NCBI GenBank assembly: GCA_934233735.1
Contig: CAKQGQ010000005.1
Location: 66,889 to 130,888 of the forward strand
DNA: 64,000 nt
Source of the DNA: an uncultured Clostridia bacterium
GTDB taxonomy: Bacteria; Bacillota; Clostridia; Peptostreptococcales; Anaerovoracaceae
Direction of reading: 5' to 3'
A model generated the notes under the pieces. It was not told where the DNA came from, ran no database searches, and was given only the letters and a program-made list of their open reading frames with translations. Positions 1 through 7,204 of this stretch are shown in pieces (position 1 is the stretch's first letter; every line of letters begins with the position of its first letter). Made by a program: the position numbers and the translations under genes.

Positions 1-1
1 T

Positions 2-238
2 GAAAAGCAAAGACAAACAATGAACAATGCAAAGGAGGCTGCGGAAAATCTCATAGAAAAAGCAGAGTACAAGACATATGAGGAGCGCGAAGAGTCACTG
101 CAAAATGCTGAAAAACTTATGCAGGAAAGAGCAAGCGCACAAAGCAGCATGGAGACGCTGCAGGATGAGATAGCGGAGATGCGAAAGCAGATTCAGCTTC
201 AGGAAGAACTGAAAGAGAAAGCAGGTGAGGAAAAATAA
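2..238 (+). CDS. Coiled-coil protein of the mobile element (5' end outside window)
   Basis: This short, charged protein is rich in Glu, Lys, Ala and Gln and is predicted to be almost entirely alpha-helical coiled coil. The reading frame is open to the first base of the window, and the ATG at 20 has no ribosome binding site, so the gene probably begins upstream and only its 3' end is visible. Its TAA stop overlaps the ATG of the next gene (TAATG), implying translational coupling. I recognise no family. The context suggests a structural or accessory component of the conjugative element. Confidence 0.5.
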   Translation, partial: EKQRQTMNNAKEAAENLIEKAEYKTYEEREESLQNAEKLMQERASAQSSMETLQDEIAEMRKQIQLQEELKEKAGEEK

Positions 239-1392
239 TGGCAGATATTTTATATATTGGAGACAAATTCTCCGGATATTTCGTGCAGGAAGTAGCACGC
301 ACACGCAATTTAAAATTTTTATCCTACGAGAGCGGAAGCTCTGTGAGAGAAATCGTCAATAATGTTATGTGGTATCTACAGGAGCAAGCCGGAAAGCCGG
401 AGTATGCGGTTATTTGTCCGGAGGGATTCAATGATGAAGCCTATGTCATTGCAGATGAAATCACAAAACTTTCAAAAGCACTGGGTGTGACGCCAATTAT
501 CTACTTGAAGTCCTATAGCCCGGAAAGTGAAATGGCAAAAGAGTTTTTAGACCACGATATCAAACGCTTTGTTTACTATGGCAGCACCGGCGATTTGATT
601 GACCAGCTCGAAAAAAATATGACCGGATACTATGAAGCAAACCAAAGACAAGAAATTGAAGAAGTCTTAAAAGCCCAGGAAGAAATGCGAGCCAAGGTAA
701 ATGCTTTTCAGTCCATTGGTGTAGCAGGAACAATGAATCGCTGCGGCTGTACGAGCTGCGCACTGCAAATTGTAAAATACCTGCAGAAGAAAGGCTATAC
801 CGCTTGTTATGTGGAACTTAACGAGGCGCAGTATTTTGATATGACCGCGCGGGACGGTGCAAAACGCTCCGTTAGTTTTGTTGCGAAATATGCCATTTGG
901 ACGCAGCAGGAAGAAAAAGTGAACGTTCGCTATAAAGACATTGATATGTACCGCGGAAAAGACCTGACAGAAGCGCAAAATAAAGGATATGATTACTTTG
1001 TCTTTGATTACGGAAATATGTTCCTTGCAACCTTTGACCGTAACGCTTTTATCAAAGACGATGTAAAAATTATCGTAGGGGGTGCAAGTCCGGTAGAGTT
1101 TGATACGACCCTTCGTGCGCTGACTCTTGCAGCATACCGAGATGCCATGCTTTTTCTGACTTTTACGGATAAGGCAGACCGGGAGGATGTTTTGAAGACC
1201 TTACATACTCTCTGTACGGCATCCGGTATGCAGGAGAGAAAAATCAGCTTTTTAAGTCATGTTACAGACCCATTTCTTCTTTTGGATGATTCCGCGATCG
1301 AAGAAATGCTTGGTGTGGATATCAAGCCGGGAACAAAAATAGAAGAGGAAAAAGCAAAATTTTCACTTTTCGGAAAGGGGAGGAAAAAGTGA
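238..1392 (+). CDS. TadZ/CpaE-like P-loop ATPase of the conjugative element
   Basis: The 384-residue protein has two parts. Residues 1-130 alternate beta and alpha segments like a degenerate receiver domain (ILYIGDKFSGYF, YAVICPEGF, VTPIIYLKSY). Residues 155-384 resemble a MinD/ParA/TadZ ATPase, with a deviant Walker A around GVAGTMNRCGCTS and a Walker B-like YDYFVFDYG. Family knowledge suggests localisation of secretion or conjugation machinery; the exact role is inference. A TAATG overlap links it to the gene before and a GTGA overlap to the gene after, so all three are translated together. The usual Walker lysine is not obvious, so ATP hydrolysis may be weak or lost. Confidence 0.5.
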   Translation: MADILYIGDKFSGYFVQEVARTRNLKFLSYESGSSVREIVNNVMWYLQEQAGKPEYAVICPEGFNDEAYVIADEITKLSKALGVTPIIYLKSYSPESEMAKEFLDHDIKRFVYYGSTGDLIDQLEKNMTGYYEANQRQEIEEVLKAQEEMRAKVNAFQSIGVAGTMNRCGCTSCALQIVKYLQKKGYTACYVELNEAQYFDMTARDGAKRSVSFVAKYAIWTQQEEKVNVRYKDIDMYRGKDLTEAQNKGYDYFVFDYGNMFLATFDRNAFIKDDVKIIVGGASPVEFDTTLRALTLAAYRDAMLFLTFTDKADREDVLKTLHTLCTASGMQERKISFLSHVTDPFLLLDDSAIEEMLGVDIKPGTKIEEEKAKFSLFGKGRKK

Positions 1393-1670
1393 GCCTATAT
1401 GAAAATCGAGTGCGTATTGCAGAAGAGGTAAAAGAGCAAGAAGCGCTACGCAAGAAATATGAAATTGAGGAAAATGTTGTCGTTAAAGAAAAAACTTTTT
1501 TTGGGAAGTTTGTGCTTCGGTATCTGAAAGATACTGTTAAAGTGCTACTATCCATTCTATTTTGGATTTTGGCAGGAATCGGCGTCTTTGCAGTCAGTTA
1601 TCCGGATATTCGATCTGAACTTTTGGCAGCTCTTTCTGATGTACTGGGATTTGTTCATTTAGGAGGCTGA
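1389..1670 (+). CDS. Small membrane protein
   Basis: This 93-residue protein starts at GTG 1389, inside the stop codon of the ATPase gene. It has a charged N-terminal half (about residues 1-50) followed by a strongly hydrophobic stretch at about 50-72, with a moderately hydrophobic tail. It probably has one membrane span and a cytoplasmic N-terminus. It lies between a TadZ-like ATPase and a large hypothetical protein, so a membrane anchor for a transfer or secretion complex is plausible. No family is recognised. Confidence 0.5.
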   Translation: MSLYENRVRIAEEVKEQEALRKKYEIEENVVVKEKTFFGKFVLRYLKDTVKVLLSILFWILAGIGVFAVSYPDIRSELLAALSDVLGFVHLGG

Positions 1671-1672
1671 TT

Positions 1673-3280
1673 ATGTCACTTTGGAACACAAAGGAACTGA
1701 TGGCAATCGTTACAAGCAGCAATCTTTTAAATAGTGCTTTGCAGGCTCTTTACGGCGGTGAGGAAAATAGTCAAAATGGGATAAAGTACAGCATATTTTA
1801 TATTCCCAAAGCGGCGTTTACGGACGGAACTCTGCGTGAGCAGAGAGGCTTTCGGAATCTAAAAAGCGAAGCGTATCTATTTGAAAAGATTGTTTTGGCT
1901 TTCGAGCCCAGTGAAGATGGGGAAGCAGAAAAAGCCATTTTCGTAAAAAACTTCGGAGAGGCAGATTATGAGGAGCTGGATACAAAGAACAACGAACTCT
2001 GCAAAACGATTTTCAAGAAGCCACAAGAAGCAGCGATTACTCTTTCCGCTATGCGAAAACAAGCAGAAGAAGAAATCAATCGAGAAGTCAATCGGAAGCT
2101 TCAAAGCAGAGGTCAGAATATAAATTATAACTATCGCACATTTCCGCTGCTGATGGAAATCTATCAAAGGCAGAAAGCCGCAGGGACTGCAGAAGCGTAC
2201 CAAACAGAATATGTCATCCATGCACAAAATAAAGAGGATAGGCAAAAGCGCATCACGCTGCATAGCTTAGATGAAAAAATCCTTACAGCCGAAGGCAAGG
2301 AAATCACGATTACGAAGGCTGACAAGCAGAAAAGAATCTTGATGCCGCCTAAATTTTATAACACCCTTGATTTTTTGCAGGATGCCGAGGAAAAAGGAAT
2401 TTCTTATCACCAAGTAGTGACAATGCTTGAAATGCTATATCGAAGTGGTCTGATACCTTACTATCTGACAGATGGATGTGAAATTACTCCAGGCTTAAAA
2501 GATTCTGTCATGGACATTGCTGCAATTGCATTTCCGACAAATGATTTTTTTCAGTATTTGCACGGCTTAACGAAAAATCTATCACTTCCGGAAGGATGTT
2601 TTGCCGAAAAAAAAGAAGCAAATGGTCTTTGTCTAAGGCATTCAGAAAAGGCTTCTTTCTTTTCGATTTATGACTGTGCAGAAGATAAGGACAAAGAATT
2701 GCTGGAACTCTTAATTTGCAGACAATTTGCAGTATACCTACCGGAAGCTAATACCGAAAGACTTACCTATGAAGCAGAATGCGAAAGCATTAGGCTTATC
2801 GGAACGAAGGACATTCTTATAAGCCCCGGCTGGAAGAAAGCATACGGAGAAAGTGAAGAAATTCCTTTTGAGATATTTCAGGATATGAAATTTGAGATTG
2901 TAAAGATTGAGCAGATGCCGGCTGCAAAGTGCGAACTTGCTAGTTTTTCGAGCTTGTGTAAATCTTTAAAACTCTTTTGCTGCGGTGACACTTATGAGAT
3001 TTTACGCATTTTCGATGCACTTTTTAACCGGGCGCAGTCCCCTTGGCTGATTACGGAATCCGGCTACTTTTTAATAAATGGAGAAGGAAAAAGCTTTTTT
3101 GATAATTTTCCGGTAAAACCGGAGGCTTTTTCCTTTTCTATTATGACATTCCTGTGGCAGCTTGCAGATGATGCAGCATCCGGAAAAATTTCGGAGAACA
3201 ATTTCCAAAAGCAGCTAAAAGAAAAGGCAAGTCAGCTATCAGAAGAACTTGAGAATATTTTTAGTAGGCAGCAAGGATAA
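1673..3280 (+). CDS. Large hypothetical protein of the mobile element
   Basis: This is a 535-residue soluble protein without signal peptide or membrane segments. An AGGAGG ribosome binding site at 1661-1666 supports the ATG at 1673. It is mixed alpha/beta, with a Lys/Glu/Gln-rich helical stretch at about 125-175. I recognise no catalytic motif or family. It is the last gene of a tightly packed four-gene block with the TadZ-like ATPase, so a shared function in the element is likely. A weak stem-loop with a T-rich tail (3285-3318) follows it. Confidence 0.55.
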   Translation: MSLWNTKELMAIVTSSNLLNSALQALYGGEENSQNGIKYSIFYIPKAAFTDGTLREQRGFRNLKSEAYLFEKIVLAFEPSEDGEAEKAIFVKNFGEADYEELDTKNNELCKTIFKKPQEAAITLSAMRKQAEEEINREVNRKLQSRGQNINYNYRTFPLLMEIYQRQKAAGTAEAYQTEYVIHAQNKEDRQKRITLHSLDEKILTAEGKEITITKADKQKRILMPPKFYNTLDFLQDAEEKGISYHQVVTMLEMLYRSGLIPYYLTDGCEITPGLKDSVMDIAAIAFPTNDFFQYLHGLTKNLSLPEGCFAEKKEANGLCLRHSEKASFFSIYDCAEDKDKELLELLICRQFAVYLPEANTERLTYEAECESIRLIGTKDILISPGWKKAYGESEEIPFEIFQDMKFEIVKIEQMPAAKCELASFSSLCKSLKLFCCGDTYEILRIFDALFNRAQSPWLITESGYFLINGEGKSFFDNFPVKPEAFSFSIMTFLWQLADDAASGKISENNFQKQLKEKASQLSEELENIFSRQQG

Positions 3281-3284
3281 GGAG

Positions 3285-3318
3285 GCAGAAAGCAAGAGCA
3301 TTCTGCGTTTTCTTATTT
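3285..3318 (+). terminator. Possible weak intrinsic terminator
   Basis: GCAGAA at 3285-3290 pairs with TTCTGC at 3301-3306 across a 10-nt loop and is followed by GTTTTCTTATTT. The stem is only 6 bp, so efficiency is doubtful. It separates the first block of the element from the structured leader that follows. Confidence 0.35.
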
Positions 3319-3600
3319 CTCAAATCCATTTCCGAGAGATTTGAGAAATGGCAGCAGAGGGGATTTCACAGTGCCGATTGTACCAATCAGCCGCAAGAAA
3401 TCCCTTTTTGATTTTCCTTGTTCACTTGGTGGTTCATTTTAAACGATTCGAAGCTACAGACAAGGTGCGAGCCGTTGTAAAAATAAATATTTTTCTCCAC
3501 GGGCAGGTCTGCCACCTTGTCTTTCGCTTCTCATCGGCCGCCTGCGGCTTTTCTTTCACCACTATCAAGTGAACAACAAAAATTCATGTTCACGAGATAG
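3315..3600 (+). repeat. Structured ~285-bp leader repeat, copy 1
   Basis: This non-coding stretch fills the gap before the DUF5688 gene and recurs at 4910-5192. It contains nested perfect inverted repeats: ATTTCTCAAAT (3315) with ATTTGAGAAAT (3339), TTGTTCACTTG (3418) with CAAGTGAACAA (3566), and GACAAGGTG (3459) with CACCTTGTC (3513). Smaller hairpins lie inside (AAAAATAAATATTTTT; GGCA-GGTC-TGCC; GCCG-CCTG-CGGC). The copies match except for a ~25-bp divergent block at about 3350-3380 and scattered substitutions. A folded RNA leader or cis-acting DNA site is likely; the function is unknown. Confidence 0.75.
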
Positions 3601-3614
3601 GAAGGGATAAGAAA

Positions 3615-4433
3615 ATGAAAAAAGAAACTTACGAAGCATTCAAAGAAATGCTGAAACAAGAACTGAAGTCGCAAGGAATGGATTTCGAAGTGAAAAAAGT
3701 ATTTAAAGTCAATCAGGAGCTGGATGGAATCGGCTTTGGAAATCCGAAAGAAGGTGTGCAATCCGTCTTTTATCTGCAAAATCTTTTTCAAGACTACCAG
3801 GCAGGGCAAAGCCTTACAGAGATTGCAGAAATGATAAAAGAAAATGCGGTAAAGCGTACTGTATTTAAAGGTAGCAAGCTTGCTGAACTCCTTAAAGGAA
3901 GCGGATGGCGGCAAAAACTGATTGCAGAGGTTATCAACACAAAAGTCAACGAAGAATTGCTCTTAGAGCTTCCATATCGAAGCCTCTTCGACTTATCGGT
4001 CATTTACCGAATTGAATTTTCCAATGGGAGTATTATCGTGGACGACGCTCTGATGGAAACACTCAACACGAGCGAGCCGGAGCTTTACAAATTGGCAAAG
4101 GAAAATATATCCGAACGCTATCCGCTTTTCACCTTACAGATTTTTGAAACATTTTACGCAGTTTCTAATAAAGAGTATCTGTACGGAGCAAACGCATTCC
4201 TATTTGAAGAGAAGTTTGAAAAAATGGCTGAATGCGCTCACGATGATATCTATATCATTCCGTCATCCATCCACGAACTTCTTTTTGTCAGAGCAAGCCT
4301 CTTTACCGAGGAAGAATTGCTCGAAATAGTCAGAGATGCAAATAGAGTAGCGGTAAGTACAGAAGAATTCTTGTCAAATAACATCTATCATTACAGTAGA
4401 AAAACAAAGAAGCTGAAAATGATTACACGCTGA
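3615..4433 (+). CDS. DUF5688 family protein
   Basis: This 272-residue soluble protein resembles the DUF5688 family common in Firmicute mobile elements. The N-terminus follows the family pattern (EAFKEMLKQEL, then a KVNQELDGIGF-like strand), with a long mixed alpha/beta body and no signal peptide or membrane span. Family function is unknown. The ATG at 3615 has AGGAAGGGATAAG upstream. Its message would carry the folded leader repeat that ends 14 bp before the start, suggesting post-transcriptional control. It is followed by a small gene preceded by the AAACGGTAGAAAG motif. Confidence 0.65.
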   Translation: MKKETYEAFKEMLKQELKSQGMDFEVKKVFKVNQELDGIGFGNPKEGVQSVFYLQNLFQDYQAGQSLTEIAEMIKENAVKRTVFKGSKLAELLKGSGWRQKLIAEVINTKVNEELLLELPYRSLFDLSVIYRIEFSNGSIIVDDALMETLNTSEPELYKLAKENISERYPLFTLQIFETFYAVSNKEYLYGANAFLFEEKFEKMAECAHDDIYIIPSSIHELLFVRASLFTEEELLEIVRDANRVAVSTEEFLSNNIYHYSRKTKKLKMITR

Positions 4434-4442
4434 AACGAAAAA

Positions 4443-4474
4443 GGCACGATGAGCCGGACTTAAACGGTAGAAAG
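4443..4474 (+). repeat. Hairpin plus AAACGGTAGAAAG motif, copy 1
   Basis: A small GGC/GCC hairpin (GGC-ACGATGA-GCC) is followed by AAACGGTAGAAAG at 4462-4474, ending 11 bp before the next start codon. The same 13-mer after a comparable hairpin recurs at 4732-4764. The motif overlaps the ribosome binding region, so it may be a translational control site. Confidence 0.5.
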
Positions 4475-4485
4475 TGAGGGAACTT

Positions 4486-4728
4486 ATGACATTATCAAAA
4501 TTCTTTGATTTATTGAATCAAGACTGTGAGGTGCATTTTGTCGCAAATCGCATTGAAAACGGACGCCCGGTTGATATGAGATTTACTTACAAGAAACCTG
4601 ATGATATTGATATCGCCCCCGAAGATAACGATTCGCTATCTTCGGTACACAGGTTCTTAGACTGGAAAGTAGCCGGTCTTCATCCGGAAGACGACGGAAG
4701 TATCTTCGTTGGTGTTGGTCAATGGTAA
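4486..4728 (+). CDS. Small hypothetical protein of the mobile element
   Basis: This is an 80-residue acidic soluble protein. I chose ATG 4486 over the in-frame GTG at 4474 because GAGGG at 4476-4480 gives a properly spaced ribosome binding site. The sequence alternates short strands (CEVHFVANRI, MRFTYKKPDDI) and ends in GSIFVGVGQW, suggesting a small beta-rich fold. I recognise no family. A conserved hairpin motif lies before the gene and another just after it. Confidence 0.5.
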   Translation: MTLSKFFDLLNQDCEVHFVANRIENGRPVDMRFTYKKPDDIDIAPEDNDSLSSVHRFLDWKVAGLHPEDDGSIFVGVGQW

Positions 4729-4731
4729 TTT

Positions 4732-4764
4732 GCCTGCACTATGACAGGCTCAAACGGTAGAAAG
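4732..4764 (+). repeat. Hairpin plus AAACGGTAGAAAG motif, copy 2
   Basis: GCCTG-CACTATGA-CAGGC (4732-4749) is followed by AAACGGTAGAAAG at 4752-4764. The 13-mer is identical to copy 1 while the hairpin arms differ, which argues for conserved RNA structure. Unlike copy 1, no start codon follows directly; two strong hairpins come next. Confidence 0.5.
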
Positions 4765-4770
4765 GTACGA

Positions 4771-4839
4771 CGCGGAGATGCGAAAGCATCTCCGTGAAAG
4801 TTTCCTTGCCGCAGAGAAAAAGACTCTGCGGCAAGGAAA
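4771..4839 (+). other. Two very stable adjacent hairpins
   Basis: The first hairpin spans 4771-4796, an 11-bp stem (one G-U pair) closed by a GAAA tetraloop. The second is a perfect 16-bp inverted repeat: 4801-4816 (TTTCCTTGCCGCAGAG) pairs with 4824-4839 across a 7-nt loop. Neither is followed by a T-tract on the + strand, so ordinary termination is unlikely. They may form part of a structured RNA together with the AAACGGTAGAAAG motif and the leader repeat that follows. Confidence 0.7.
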
Positions 4840-4909
4840 AAATCGGAAGACAGCTGCCGCTCCGGTCGATAGATTCCATCAACCGAAGCTGGCGCTCTCG
4901 ATGATTTGA

Positions 4910-5192
4910 ATTTCTCAAATCCATTTACGAGAGATTTGAGAAATGTCAATGGTGGGATTTTTCCGGCTACTTGTACCAATCAACCGCAAGAAATCTCTTT
5001 TTGATTTTCCTTGTTCACTTGGTGGCTCATTTTAAACGATTCGACGCTACAGACAAGGTGCGAGCCGTTGTAAAAATAAATATTTTTCTCCACGGGCAGG
5101 TCTGCCACCTTGTCTTTCGCGTCTCATCGGCCGCCTGCGGCTTTCTTTCACCACTATCAAGTGAACAACAAAAATTCGTGCTCACGAGATAG
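4910..5192 (+). repeat. Structured ~285-bp leader repeat, copy 2
   Basis: This is the second copy of the repeat at 3315-3600. Its outer and inner stems are conserved: ATTTCTCAAAT with ATTTGAGAAAT, TTGTTCACTTG with CAAGTGAACAA, and GACAAGGTG with CACCTTGTC. The differences lie mainly in the same ~25-bp block near the 5' end. It ends 14 bp before the ATG of the Cys-rich small gene, matching copy 1's placement before the DUF5688 gene. Confidence 0.75.
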
Positions 5193-5206
5193 AAAGGAAA
5201 GCAAAG

Positions 5207-5383
5207 ATGTTTACAAGAGAAGAATTTAAAAGAACAGCTTGGAAGATGTCCTACGAGGAATATGCAGCTTGCTGCTGTCAGGAATGCGAAAAGAAAAAAG
5301 ACTGCATACACTATGGTGCATACCGCAGGGTGCCGGAGATTGATGGGGGTTTGGGGCTGTGTCCGAATTTGAAAAACGATTAA
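5207..5383 (+). CDS. Cys-rich small protein (58 aa), possible metal-binding
   Basis: ATG 5207 is preceded by AGAAAGGAAAGC and the frame closes at TAA 5381-5383, giving 58 residues. The protein holds six cysteines, including a CCCQEC cluster, a later C before IHYG, and LCPN near the C-terminus. Such spacing could bind zinc or an Fe-S cluster. It is the first gene after leader repeat copy 2, and AGGAGG for the next gene follows its stop. I recognise no family. Confidence 0.5.
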   Translation: MFTREEFKRTAWKMSYEEYAACCCQECEKKKDCIHYGAYRRVPEIDGGLGLCPNLKND

Positions 5384-5401
5384 AAATAGGAGGTAAGAAA
5401 A

Positions 5402-5767
5402 ATGAAAATCACGGTTTATGGCTATCAAGATAAGTTTAGCGGAAAAATTACAAAATACAACCTTCAGCTTATAAAAAGCTTTGATGGTGGGAACGCGTTA
5501 AAAATGGAAGTGGAAATACCCGATTATCTAAAACCGGAGTGGACAGAATACGGTGATATTTTAATCAACGACAAAGGCAGCACCTATCTTATCTTGCTTG
5601 ACAAGCTGCTTCGCGTTCACGGCAAGAACTATACACCTGTAATTTTACTGCCAAATACCGATATGATGACAAGAGGAAATGGATACCTTGCTCTTAAGGT
5701 ATATAGTGAAGAATGGGTTAGCTGTGCCTTTTCTATTGAAGAATATTTAGGCAATAAGGACAATTAA
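5402..5767 (+). CDS. Hypothetical protein of the mobile element
   Basis: This is a 121-residue soluble protein with a strong AGGAGG ribosome binding site 7 bp before ATG 5402. It appears beta-rich (KITVYGY, YNLQLIKSF, LKMEVEIPDYL, DILINDKGSTYLILL) with a C-terminal YLALKVYSEEW segment. There is no signal peptide, membrane span or catalytic motif. It lies in a run of small same-strand genes behind leader repeat copy 2. The family is not recognised. Confidence 0.5.
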   Translation: MKITVYGYQDKFSGKITKYNLQLIKSFDGGNALKMEVEIPDYLKPEWTEYGDILINDKGSTYLILLDKLLRVHGKNYTPVILLPNTDMMTRGNGYLALKVYSEEWVSCAFSIEEYLGNKDN

Positions 5768-5829
5768 AAAAATCAAGAATTACCATACCGACCGTCGGCG
5801 GTATATCCGGCGGAGAAAGGGAGGAAAAA

Positions 5830-6057
5830 GTGAAAACGTTAGAAGAGCTCTTACAAGAGTATTTCGGCTGCGAAAAGCCGTTTATTGGAAGTACGGACTG
5901 CGATAACGAAGAAGAATGCGTGATTGCCTTTACGGAAGAAGGATTAGAGGCATATGATAAGCTTATCCAGCTTGTTTATGATATTCATGCGCTGGTAGGC
6001 AGCGGGGAAGCAAACAAAATGGTCGACATGATTGATTCAATCACAAGAGAAATGTAG
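5830..6057 (+). CDS. Small acidic hypothetical protein
   Basis: This 75-residue protein starts at GTG 5830 behind a clear GGGAGG. It is acidic, probably alpha-helical in its second half (EGLEAYDKLIQLVYDIH), and has two cysteines near the middle of its N-terminal half. No family is recognised. A modest hairpin, ATACCG/CGGTAT, lies in the gap before it, and the next gene follows within 20 bp, so the genes are probably co-transcribed. Confidence 0.45.
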   Translation: MKTLEELLQEYFGCEKPFIGSTDCDNEEECVIAFTEEGLEAYDKLIQLVYDIHALVGSGEANKMVDMIDSITREM

Positions 6058-6073
6058 AAAGGAAGAGGAAACT

Positions 6074-6394
6074 ATGAACATTGAAAACGGAACACAGGCA
6101 AATGTATTTGAAGCAAGAATTGATGAAAAAAGAAAAAGAACCGTGATTGCTGACATCAGTGTATACGAAGGAAAAGACCAAGATGATAAAGCAAGGTATT
6201 CTTCTTGGAAAACGAAATTCGTAGGAGAAGCCTACGAAGACGCTTTGAAGCTCAATGACAAAGATAAAATTGTGATTCGATCCGGGCTTGTCGATAACTT
6301 TTACAATAAGGAAACGAAAAAACTTTATGTTACCGTAACGATTTTCAAATTTGAAAAAGTAACAAGGGAAGCAGCGGAAGAAAATGAGGAATAA
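6074..6394 (+). CDS. OB-fold-like, possibly single-stranded-DNA-binding, protein
   Basis: I chose ATG 6074 because GGAAGAGGAA lies just upstream; the frame is also open further upstream, to 6032. The 106-residue protein has five predicted strands (ANVFEARI, RTVIADISVYEG, SSWKTKFVG, KIVIRSGLVDNFYN, KLYVTVTIFKFE) ending in an acidic tail. Both features are typical of small single-stranded-DNA-binding proteins on conjugative elements. The OB-fold assignment rests on pattern, not on a firm family match. A strong terminator follows at 6412-6450. Confidence 0.45.
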   Translation: MNIENGTQANVFEARIDEKRKRTVIADISVYEGKDQDDKARYSSWKTKFVGEAYEDALKLNDKDKIVIRSGLVDNFYNKETKKLYVTVTIFKFEKVTREAAEENEE

Positions 6395-6411
6395 ACCGAA
6401 AAAATATTCAG

Positions 6412-6450
6412 CGGATACGGAGGGCATACAAACCCTCCGTATCCGTTTTT
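6412..6450 (+). terminator. Strong intrinsic terminator
   Basis: CGGATACGGAGGG (6412-6424) pairs perfectly with CCCTCCGTATCCG (6433-6445) and is followed by TTTTT. It ends only 14 bp before the ATG of the truncated nuclease copy, so that gene lay just behind a transcription stop even before the cassette arrived. Confidence 0.9.
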
Positions 6451-6463
6451 AAGGAGAATCATC

Positions 6464-6574
6464 ATGTTTTTAACAGAGCAAGACTTAAGAGATACCTTTT
6501 GGACAAATTATAACTACAATAATCGGGCAATCAAATATCAATTTGAATGTCCACTGCGGCAAGGCAATATGTAG
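6464..6574 (+). pseudogene. Truncated 5' copy of the PD-(D/E)xK nuclease-like gene
   Basis: ATG 6464, with AAGGAG at 6451-6456, opens a 36-codon frame ending at TAG 6572-6574. Its first 103 bp after the initial A match the start of the intact gene at 8877 with one substitution. The match stops at 6567, where the cassette sequence begins. It is therefore the original 5' end of the nuclease gene, cut off by insertion of the sigma-factor cassette, and it keeps the original start codon and ribosome binding site. Confidence 0.85.
6465..6567 (+). repeat. 103-bp direct repeat, left copy
   Basis: This left copy is 102/103 identical to 8878-8980; the difference is T at 6550 versus C at 8963. The two copies bracket the 2.3-kb sigma/anti-sigma/secreted-protein cassette. 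Confidence 0.9.
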
Positions 6575-6643
6575 CAAGTATGTTTGAAATAAGCTATAAT
6601 GTTTAAGTGGTGTAGAGAATATAATTAAAAAATGAAAAATTTT

Positions 6644-6673
6644 TGTAACATTTTCATTCTTTTTGACTCTAAT
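6644..6673 (+). promoter_or_regulatory. Candidate ECF-type promoter
   Basis: TGTAAC at 6644-6649 lies 16 bp from GACTCTAA at 6666-6673. This resembles the TGAAAC/CGTCTA pattern of promoters read by ECF sigma factors. It lies ~40 bp before the ECF gene, so autoregulation is likely. Confidence 0.45.
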
Positions 6674-6712
6674 ATATGAAGCCCGAATAATTCAGATGAA
6701 GGGAGATCACAT

Positions 6713-7204
6713 ATGGAGGAATTTGAATATCTTTGTCACCAGTATAAAGACATTATATATCGATATCTTCTATCACTTTGTCACGATGAACATTTGTCCG
6801 AGGAACTGACGGCAGAAACATTTTATCGTGCTTTCCTGCATATTGACCGCTTTCGAGGAGAATGTAATGTTGCAACTTGGATGTGTCAAATCGCTAAGAA
6901 CATATATTACAAAGAACAGAAGAGAAGAAAGAAGCATGATTCCTTAGAAGATGTTTTAGAAATAAAAGATCCCGAGCACTTTCTGGACAAGCTGTGTGAA
7001 AAAGAACAGGTAGCAGAGATTGTCCGAGCGGTACAGAACTTAAATGAGCCGTATAAGGAAGTATTTACCTTAAGAGTTTTAGGAAATTTAAGCTTCAAGG
7101 AAATTGCAATGATATTTTCGAAGACGGATTCATGGGCAAGAGTTACCTATTATCGGGCAAAAGAAAAATTGATATATAAATTGGAGGGCGAAAATGAAAA
7201 TTAG
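6713..7204 (+). CDS. ECF-family RNA polymerase sigma factor (cassette)
   Basis: This 163-residue protein has the two ECF domains. Region 2 spans about residues 5-70 (ELTAETFYRAFLHIDRFRG, then WMCQIAKNIYYKEQKRRK). Region 4 spans about 100-155 (LNEPYKEVFTLRVLGNLSFK with the helix-turn-helix IAMIFSKTDSWARVTYYRAK). It redirects RNA polymerase to a small regulon. Its 3' end overlaps the anti-sigma gene by 11 bp, the usual arrangement for coupled synthesis of a sigma factor and its inhibitor. An ECF-like promoter lies upstream. The whole unit is a cassette inserted in the mobile element. Confidence 0.9.
   Translation: MEEFEYLCHQYKDIIYRYLLSLCHDEHLSEELTAETFYRAFLHIDRFRGECNVATWMCQIAKNIYYKEQKRRKKHDSLEDVLEIKDPEHFLDKLCEKEQVAEIVRAVQNLNEPYKEVFTLRVLGNLSFKEIAMIFSKTDSWARVTYYRAKEKLIYKLEGENEN

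Noticed and set aside
3348..3572. Reading frame inside leader repeat copy 1, and its counterpart at 4971-5192
   Set aside because: Copies differ by frameshifting indels, lack ribosome binding sites, and the DNA is better explained by conserved RNA stems.
4801..4839. Intrinsic terminator
   Set aside because: The 16-bp hairpin is not followed by Ts on either strand in the right position.
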